64,000 nucleotides of DNA from Locusta migratoria (Eukaryota > Arthropoda > Insecta > Orthoptera > Acrididae): the NCBI GenBank assembly GCA_026315105.1, contig CM048750.1:167552549-167616548 (forward strand), given 5' to 3'. The first letter of the stretch is position 1. Every line of letters begins with the position of its first letter. Shown here one piece after another: positions 57,328 to 64,000 of this stretch. A program made the position numbers and the translations under genes. A model generated the notes under the pieces. That model saw only the letters and a program-made list of their open reading frames with translations, was not told the DNA's origin and ran no database searches.

Positions 57328-57396
57328 TTAGCTGTAGCGTAGTGGACAATGCGTTGGACTGTCACGCTGAAGGTCAGTGATTCGGAACCCGCCGCT
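57328..57396 (+). repeat. tRNA-Asp-like sequence
   Basis: An A-box-like AGCGTAGTGGACAATGCG, the anticodon loop CTGTCAC as in tRNA-Asp(GTC), and a T-arm GTCAGTGATTCGGAACC. The B box has TTCGGAA in place of TTCGAAT. The acceptor stem is not convincing, so it is probably a SINE head or tRNA pseudogene. Confidence 0.45.
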
Positions 57397-57507
57397 TTTT
57401 TCCTAAAAGGGTTTCAGACACTCTTATTAATTAATTTTTATTAGATTATTATTTTGGTCCAAAATGTTTGCAAAAACTTATAAAACAACAAATCTAAAGT
57501 GGGCCGT

Positions 57508-57620
57508 AAAACAAGTCAGACCACGCCGCTCAGCCTTCGCTGGGAGCAGACGAACTAACAGAACGAACTGAGCCGCGAACTAAAGTGAGCGATCCCGATC
57601 ACGAAGTATTATGTGCAAGT
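57508..57620. mobile_element. hAT element end, related to the 16.6-kb copy
   Basis: Shares CCACGCCG, GGGAGCRGACGAACTAA, AGAACGAACT and GTGAGCG-TCCCGATC with 17215-17308. It ends TATGTGCAAGTCTA, a TAGACTTGCACA terminus read on the other strand. The left part of the element is not present. Confidence 0.75.
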
Positions 57621-57789
57621 CTACTCCCTACACTCTCCCTCTCGTCCGGCGCAGGAAGGCTGCGGGTCCAGCGGCTGTATAGACCCGAGCAGGACATGAA
57701 CCCGACACTTCGCCTGAAGATGGCATTAGGAAACTTGCCAAAACGTTGCCATAGAACGAGGCACTGACTCGGCTATCGACCCGAGAAGA

Positions 57790-58075
57790 TTTCCTCATAA
57801 AATATATCTTCTTCAGAAAAGCTATTCTTGCCATAGCCAACCTGCATTTTACATCTTCTCTATTTCGGCCATCATGATTATTTTACTACTCAAATAAAAC
57901 TCAACTAGTCCAATTGTTTCGTTTGCTAATCTAATTCTTCAGTATCGCATAATTTTCTCAGAATACATTCCATTAACCTTGTTTTGCTTTTGCCAATGTT
58001 CATATTATATCCTCCTTTTAAGACACTGTCCATTCCGCTCAATTGCTCTTCCATGTCCTTTGTTGTCTTACCAAG
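57790..58075 (-). mobile_element. RTE LINE internal fragment
   Basis: Complement of the post-RT region matching 53.98-54.24 kb: CTTTTGCCAATGTTCATATT, CACTGTCCATTCCGCTCAAT and TTCAGAAAAGCTATTCTTGC. Both ends are truncated. Confidence 0.85.
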
Positions 58076-58666
58076 TTATCAAATGATCTACGTAACTGAT
58101 GCACACTTAATAAGTTGTTCCTCGTCACCTAAATGTCATTTATTTAACCAAGAAAATGTATAGTGGCGGCTTCGGCTTTAATCCCAGCATCGCTACTAGT
58201 TCAACCTGATTCCCTTTCTGATGTGAATATAAGGCAGTGGGGAAGATAACCACATTTCTTTGGATATGATAATATTTTAATAACTGTACGTACTATAGCA
58301 ACAGTTGTTTGCTAATGCACAACTGACGAACATTCAAATTGTTTTACAGGCAGAAGGCCGAAATCGTATGAACTTCTTTGTCAGCGAATAGAAACAGATA
58401 CTGGCCGCGATTTTATATGGTAATCGGCTTCGATCTGTGTTAAGACCACGTTCACACGTTATCTTTACCCACAGTACGGCACTCAGAGGGAAATCGGAAA
58501 AATAAAATATAGAATGCACAAACTTATAAGCCTGCCAGGCCACAGAATGGCTATTTTTCAAAAACGTTTCTAAGAAGTGTAACTGTAAAAAGTGTAAATA
58601 TAAGCAGTGACAGCAAGTGGCAATGTGCCACAAATCACATATGAAGAGGAAAATATAAAAATTCCT

Positions 58667-58709
58667 GACCACTGAAGATGGTTTAGAATAAAGCGAAACG
58701 CGTCTGGTC
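58667..58709 (+). ncRNA. Hammerhead ribozyme candidate, most complete
   Basis: All elements are in order. The stem I 5' arm is GACCA (58667-58671). The core CTGAAGA is at 58672-58678. Stem II is GGTTTA paired with TAAAGC (one mismatch). GAAAC is at 58695-58699. The palindromic stem III is ACGCGT. The cleavage triplet is GTC (58702-58704). The stem I 3' arm is TGGTC (58705-58709), complementary to GACCA. Minimal palindromic stem III is the form reported in Penelope-like elements, where it is thought to act as a dimer. No Penelope coding region is visible nearby. Confidence 0.65.
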
Positions 58710-58710
58710 T

Positions 58711-59784
58711 AAAGTAGACTAATTTACAGCTGCATAAGACGGTCCCATAACCTATAAAAAAAACTTATAAGTGATTATATCCATTATGGACGGCGGTAGT
58801 GGCAGACGGAATTACTCCCGATAGCCAAAAACAGCTGATGAGGGTGACAGAAGTGTTGATTAAATACGCGATTCTCCGCCCACCATAGCAGCATAGCATC
58901 AGTAATCGTCAATTAAGCTACAAGAAGTCACTTGTTCTTATAATACAAAATGTCGCACAAGTCCAAAGTGCGCGCCACCTACTTTCGCCGCGCGCCGCCA
59001 TGCACGCACGGCGCGGCGTTCTTACGTCGTCAGCCACGAGCGCCCTTTGCTACAAATCCGCTCGTGGCCACCACTGAATGACATCGTTCATTTGGAACTG
59101 AGATAGGAACCAGTTAACACTTCGGGATCAGATAGGCACTAATGAAGACTTGGCTATCGAATAGGCACTAGGCAGGCCTCTAGCTCAGCTATGTATCAGC
59201 ATTCTGAAGTACTGAGCTATGTAAAAGTTAAGTATTGTATAAATTCTGTGCAATATATTTCTCGTTCTAATTCACTCTAGTGTTTCTAGTTTCTGCTGTC
59301 CCACTGGCTGCTCCCCTCCGTACCTGCACAAGCGTGCTACCTTTATTCCTGTGTCGGTCTTCCTACTCGGCCACCGACACCTACGACGGAAACGAGACAC
59401 AAAAGCGGCGACGAGGCTGGGACACAAAACAAAACATACCATACACAAAGTAAATTCGTAAATGTTAATGTTCATAGGACTTGAAACGTTAACACCAACG
59501 TTTAATATGTGTCATGTGTTCCCCTTCGACTACGGGGAAGTTAAATACCTAATTCTGAAATTAAATTCAAATTTCAGATGGTAAGAGTACATAAGTACAA
59601 CATTTTGATTTAAGCACCTTTATAATTCGTAGTGTTTCTGCGTTCATCCAACTTCGTTTCGATGACGCAAAGAACTAGTTGTCTCTAGGCAGTTAACAAC
59701 CTGTTGCGTATAGTAGAACATTGCTTTCGATCCACGATGCGGTAATTATTGGGGAAGTTTTGTGAATCCCTACGTTTTTTGAAA
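58711..59784. other. Unassigned, GC-rich patch at 58.96-59.06 kb
   Basis: A short CpG-rich patch (GCCGCGCGCCGCCATGCACG) sits in AT-rich DNA. No frame or repeat is recognised. Confidence 0.3.
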
Positions 59785-60242
59785 CTGACAGTCAGGGCCG
59801 GCGCGGCGCAAGACCAAGTGCCGCCCTGTGCGAACTGCTAAATTGCCGCCCCCCTTTTTTTTCAGAACGTTTGTAAATTTCATTTAAACAAATCTATAGG
59901 AAGTGTCAGCAATCAAACGCAATTTTTGTTTTTACTCTTCAGATCTACCCAGGTTTCAGCCACAGAGGCCAGTCTCAAGGCTTTCAATAAGTGCTTACAT
60001 CTAAACCGTCATGTTGACAGTTACTTTCAGCATGACGGAACACATGTAAACATAACTGAAATCACTGATAATAGCCAGACTGTGCCCGAAATCTACGTAG
60101 ATCTGGAAAGTAAAAACAAAAATTGCGACTGACATTTCCTACAGATTTGTGCAAAACAGTCGCTGGGCACCAGCTCAAAAATGGAATCAAACCTGATTGA
60201 AAAAATCAAGCTAATTTTAATAAGCCTTGTGTATTTACAAGA

Positions 60243-60436
60243 ATGTTTAAATGTGTGAGAAATCTTATAGGACTTACTGCTAAGGTCATCAGTCCCTAAG
60301 CTTACACACTACTCAACCTGAATTAGCCTAAGGACAAACACCCATGCCCGAGGGAGGACTCGAACCTCCGCCGCGACCAGCAACCACACAGTCCATGACT
60401 GCAGCGGCTTAGACCGCGCTGCTAATCCCGCGCAGC
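60243..60436 (-). mobile_element. SINE-B copy nested in hAT
   Basis: The minus strand has GCGCGGGATTAGCAGCGCGG, the B box GGAGGTTCGAGTCCTCC, and a tail with GGGACTGATGACC and right arm AGTCCT (wobble). It is inserted within the hAT-like element. Confidence 0.85.
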
Positions 60437-60548
60437 ATGAACTTACAGTTAACGGAAATAAACACTCTTCATTGGTTGTGAACAGATAATGTATTCAACG
60501 AAAAGCAGGATACAGTAAATAAATGTTGCCACTCCCGGCGGAGCCCTC

Positions 60549-61510
60549 TTGGTGTTGATGGGGCTATGCCCTCTTGACATCAAGGTAAGGGAGCAGGGAG
60601 CTTGGTACTCGGCCAAGAAAGGGAACGGAGGGAGCGTAGAAAAAATTATGGGGGAACTAATTCTAAGTAAAACAGAGATCAGACAGAAAGGGCTCCAACT
60701 TTGGCAGCAATCTTGGGACGAAGAGGAATCTGGGAGGATAACTCACGCTCTCCTGCCAGATATGCAGGAAAGATTGGGTATGAAACATTTCAAACCATCT
60801 AGGGGGATGCTGCACTTCCTCACCGGGCATGGACCCTATCCGACATACCTATGTCGGTTTAGGAGACAGGCTACGCCAGCTTGTGCATGTGGTGCCGAGA
60901 TAGGCACGCCAGAACACATCATTTATGAGTGTCCTACGTATGACGACGTGGCTGCGGATCTGAGAAGGGCTCTGCCTAGTAATAACACCTTTGAGCTCAT
61001 AAGAACCCCAGACACGTTCCGAGTACTCGACGAAATCGCCAATAATGTCTCGCGCAAAGTGCTTCGGGACTTTATCCTGAATCAATAACCGGATCTGACC
61101 CAATACCCGATTGAGACAGCCACATCTGCCATGCCGCCGGGGGATGGACTGGTCTCCAGCAATGAAAGAATCCGCCATCCCCTGGATTCGGGGGTTAGAT
61201 GTGGCAAACACCGAATTAGACCATAGACGTAAGTTAGATGTAGGTTTTTCTTAAGTAGTAGACTAAGACACACAGGGGAAAAATTTTTGCGGGGGGGGGG
61301 GGTGGGGGGGGGCTGTGGTGACAAAAGAAATTGGCCGCCCAGTGCCAGGGGCATGCTCACTGGGATTCGCTCGGTGAGCTGGCCACCACAAGCAGGTTTG
61401 TAATGCTGGCACAAATGTAACACCACAGCAGTAGCATAAGACACAACATCATACACATCACCCAGTATAAACATCAACAACCAGCAAGATGTCCAGTGGT
61501 TTCTGCAGAA
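60549..61510 (+). mobile_element. R1-like LINE C-terminus and 3' UTR
   Basis: An open frame of 179 codons (60549-61088). It begins LMGLCPLDIKVREQGAWYSA and carries GLQLWQQSWDEEESGRITHA, LLPDMQERLGMKHFKPSRGM, LHFLTGHGPYPTYLCRFRRQ and then CACGAEIGTPEHIIYEC. The last is the CxC..H..C zinc-knuckle-like motif that ends R1/I-group ORF2 proteins. The downstream 3' UTR has a G-run at 61290-61314 and ends near ACATGTAATGTAATG. The RT is absent (5' truncation). The clean frame suggests a fairly recent copy. It sits inside the 2.6-kb hAT-like element. Confidence 0.88.
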
Positions 61511-62204
61511 ACATGTAATGTAATGTCACCATTCAGCCGCAATAAATTTATGTATTATACTATTGCCCATTTTAGTCTTAGGTAATGGGTTGTATTGTTT
61601 GATATTATGCGAGTAGAGAAGTGTTGTCAAACAAAAGTACCGGTCAAAGTTTAATTGTTCATCCAGGCGGAGACAGGTGTTTAATGGTTGAAACTCAAAA
61701 CGTCCGACTATCACTCAGAAACAAATAGCAAAAATTTTGAAAAATACGTCGAAACCCAACTAGGCTTACTACCAATGTATTTATCCCTTGTAATTACTCG
61801 CAGTGTATTTACCCATTCGGAATACTTCTAGCCATTGTAGATGTTGGACATGTTTGACTGTAGTAATGTTCAACGATTTTTTTCCATAATGTGAGAAGAA
61901 TAAAACACTCGGAAACTGCCAGTGCTTAGCAAAATTGCTACAAGCTTAACACATAATCGCAGTATCGAACATTGCATTCGAATTTCCAAATTACATTTCG
62001 TCTTCTGCAAAATTAGCTGTGAGTAGACACACGGCGCATGACAGACTGGCAGCATTCCACTCATAAGGATTCTGGCGTCGGCGTGTGGCGTGTACGCCAG
62101 ACTGCTTAACCCTCCCAGTTCTTCCGGCGTAAACACGACGGCGCTGCCTGCCATAGTGGCGAGGAAAACATCAGTCCTCCTCCCTCCCCATGTTCCACAG
62201 GGGC

Positions 62205-62290
62205 GGCCGGCAGGTAGTCGAGGCGCCATGCCGCAGTTCTCGAAGCCGCTGCCCCCGAGGTTTGATTTCGAATCCCCTCTTGGGCATGAA
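62205..62290 (+). repeat. tRNA-derived head inside hAT
   Basis: CGGCAGGTAGTCGAGGCGCC, then a T-arm-like TTGATTTCGAATCCCC and CTTGGGCATGAA. This resembles a diverged SINE head ending like SINE-A/B (GGGCATG). Confidence 0.5.
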
Positions 62291-62400
62291 TAATTGTTGA
62301 GTTTGTTATTAAAAAAATTAATAAATAAAAAAGTATGCAGATTTGCCGCCCTGTGCGGCTGCACGTTTCGCTCGTGCCTTGCGCCGACCCTGCTGACAGT

Positions 62401-62988
62401 TAATGACATGAACCAAATCAAAAAATAATTCCATTAATTATTATCAGGTTTTATTGTACTATTTTTAGCGAACAACGTTTACTGACTGCAGGACTAATTC
62501 CTTAGAGCTTAAAATATGCAGAATTACCGAATACCCGGTAAATCATGTCAGAGTGATCCGCTTCTTACAGACGAAAAACTACGTGTTCCACGAATCCATG
62601 TTTCTAATCAAATTAATGTCCTTTCGTCCATTATTCGCAACGTCACATGTTGAGTTTAAATGATTTTTTTAGAATATTTTTGTTTATTAACTACAGCCAG
62701 TAGCTATTAGCCCAATACAGTAGAACATCGGTCAACCGAACGACTCGCTCGCACCTGTTACTCTCCCACCCTACCGTCCATCATCCCCCTCACTCCCAAA
62801 CCAAGTTTCCCACAGTAGTCGCAGCACTGGGCCACCGCTGGCAGAACTTTGCTTCTAATGGGGCGCTGCTGACCGGCCAAGCCGCCAGTCGCCGTGTTTC
62901 AACAATCAGCACACTTCTGTCAGCTTGCCACTGGCAGCAGAAGTAGCGGCGGTATCAAAGCTGTTCACAGCAACATCTGCGCCAGCTT
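62401..62988. other. Unassigned stretch
   Basis: No feature is recognised between the hAT-like element and the Harbinger end. Confidence 0.3.
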
Positions 62989-63277
62989 CAGGCTACGGCC
63001 ACACTTGCGTTTTTTTGAAGCTGGACGCTCAGCGTCAAAAGACGCCACAGTTATAGACAGGCAGGAGAAGGCCGGTAGTGGCCACGCACGGCGTCTTTTT
63101 CTGCCAGCGTCAGACGGGAAGGCGCGTCCTCAAGGTCAGTCGCCAGTCGGATGGGCCGGCGCCCATTCGCTGCGTCAAAAGACGCTTCTCACATTGCGTT
63201 CCCACGTGAACTCAGTACTATCTGTGCAGTCCGTCGACGCACAATAGTGTGTGTAGTCAAGTGTTATTACAGTTTCG

Positions 63278-63368
63278 ATGGAAAAAATTGAACTTGATAG
63301 CGAAGGTATTATCTTAGAAGTTCAAGCTCGACCATTTTTATACGCCATTCAAAATGAGGATATATATA
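63278..63368 (+). pseudogene. MADF-domain start of Harbinger partner gene
   Basis: Begins MEKIELDSEGIILEVQARPF, then LYAIQNEDIY, like the opening helix of MADF domains (LI-EV-RPALY). It is cut by the RTE insertion after 30 codons. The start lies about 290 bp inside the left end. The assignment depends on one helix and on its Harbinger context. Confidence 0.55.
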
Positions 63369-63600
63369 TTGTTGTTGTGGTCTTCAGTCCGGAGACTGGT
63401 TTGATGCAGCTCTCCACAATACCCTATCCTGAGCAAGCCTCTTCATCTCCACATAAGAACGGCAACCTACATCTGTCTGAATCTGCTTACTCTATCCATC
63501 TCTTGGTCTTCCTCTGCGATTTTTTCCCCACGCACTTCCCTCCAACGCTAAATTCACAATTCATTGATGTCTAAGAATGTGTTCTACCAATCTATAGCAC
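63369..63600 (-). mobile_element. RTE LINE 3' end in Harbinger
   Basis: Starts TTGTTGTTGTGGTCTTCAGT and GGAGACTGGTTTGATGCAGC, and extends through the complement of the terminal coding blocks. Close in sequence to the 39.0-kb copy. Confidence 0.92.
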
Positions 63601-63835
63601 TCGATACATTATACAGAAGAATGTCGTATGGCTTAATGGACATCCTGTAGTACTCAAAAAACTTTTCAGGCTTTTCTTTAAGTTTGTTGTGTATCAGAGT
63701 GAATTTTCCCCTCTCTGATCTGTCTTCAATTATTGGATGAATCCAAATACGTCTTTTTTGTCTACGTCGTCTCCGTCGAATCAGTAACAATGCAGCACAT
63801 ATTATTGTTGCAGACTGTTTACTTAATACATTCAT
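63600..63835 (-). pseudogene. Harbinger transposase N-terminus
   Basis: The minus frame reads LIRRRRRRQKRRIWIHPIIE, then RGKFTLIHNKLKEKPEKFFE and YYRMSIKPYDILLYNV. This is the RRRRRWWVHPI..G.F..L..EL..D...F..YFRM motif at the start of insect Harbinger transposases. The catalytic region is gone, replaced by the RTE terminus. It differs from the 21.8-kb element. Confidence 0.82.
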
Positions 63836-64000
63836 TTTTCAATGCTGTGATGTCACCCATGCAGGTCTGAAATGCTACTGAGGCAAATGTGGCCACATTC
63901 ACGTTTTTGGTCGATAGGACGCCTGTAAGATGGCGCTGTATATACGCGGTAGAATGTGGCCACCACCTGGCGCCTTTTAAAGCTGCTTCTTTAGACGCTC

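Larger units (their letters stand above)
59793..62392. mobile_element. hAT-like element, 2.6 kb, with nested insertions
   Basis: Flanked by a perfect 8-bp TSD CTGACAGT (59785-59792 and 62393-62400). Ends are CAGGGCCGGCGCGGCGCAAG and, read on the other strand, CAGGGTCGGCGCAAGGCACG, an imperfect inverted repeat of hAT type. Both subterminal regions also carry GCCGCCCTGTGCG in direct orientation. Inside lie a SINE-B, an R1-like LINE end and a tRNA-derived head at about 62205-62290. Its own transposase was not recognised; the frame at 59926-60132 matches nothing I know. It is likely a non-autonomous carrier enlarged by later insertions. Confidence 0.85.
62989..64000. mobile_element. Second PIF/Harbinger element, runs off the window
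   Basis: The left end is near 62990, with GGCTACGGCCACACTTGCG as a Harbinger-type terminus. Near the right edge, related words (GTGGCCACATTCACG, TGTGGCCACCACC) recur in inverted sense. Inside are a plus-strand MADF start and a minus-strand transposase start facing each other, with an RTE 3' end between them. Most of both genes is missing. Confidence 0.65.

Overview
This is eukaryotic DNA from a large, repeat-rich insect genome. An orthopteran (grasshopper or locust, Schistocerca type) is the best guess. That guess rests on my recognising the SINE and LINE families from memory, not on a search. The DNA is mostly AT-rich, there are no bacterial-style operons or tightly packed ORFs, and I found no convincing intact host gene. 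Almost every recognisable coding stretch is a decayed transposable element, broken by stops, frameshifts, deletions or later insertions.

Layout. 0-8 kb: antisense CR1/Jockey-like LINE pieces, a SINE inside a Penelope-like palindrome, a sense LINE with an APE-type endonuclease, and two antisense RTE-type LINE ends. 10-15 kb: an RTE 5' UTR copy, an RTE 3' end, a small fold-back, and four SINE-A copies mostly with clear target-site duplications (TSDs). 16-17.7 kb: a Tc1-like transposase split by a 750-bp hAT element. 18.9-21.7 kb: (GA)n and (GT)n arrays with SINEs. 21.8-24.4 kb: a PIF/Harbinger transposase with an antisense MADF/BESS-type gene between its two halves and a further insertion of about 590 bp. 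25.5-30.4 kb: one RTE LINE carrying a nested SINE-C and a 5'-truncated Ty3/Gypsy pol, which itself holds a 53-bp SINE tail. 32.7-34.4 kb: a CR1-like LINE and a DDE transposase. 37.9-39.8 kb: two head-to-tail RTE 3' ends, then a mariner with both ends visible. 44.8-47.1 kb: Tc1 remains, then a mariner split by a CR1-like LINE. 47.9-49.6 kb: a candidate non-autonomous Helitron. 50.2-52.1 kb: three SINE-A copies. 52.6-53.5 kb: a long inverted-repeat element with tRNA-like segments. 53.6-55.1 kb: an RTE LINE. 59.8-62.4 kb: a 2600-bp hAT-like element with an 8-bp TSD, carrying an R1-like LINE end and a SINE. 63-64 kb: a second Harbinger whose two gene starts face each other.

Three SINE families are named here for convenience. 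SINE-A (13 copies) has a tRNA-like head beginning GCCGGCCGCGGTGGCCGAG. SINE-B (9 copies or fragments) has a head containing GGAGTAGCCGAGCGG. SINE-C (2 copies) has a head containing GACTCGCATTCG. A and B share a tail with a short hairpin that shows covariation between families. Four separate sites have the layout of Penelope-type hammerhead ribozymes; the one at 58.7 kb is structurally the most complete.

The window reads as a layered transposon graveyard rather than a set of cooperating genes. Its value lies in the nested insertions, which give a relative chronology, and in the possible ribozyme, Helitron and fold-back structures.
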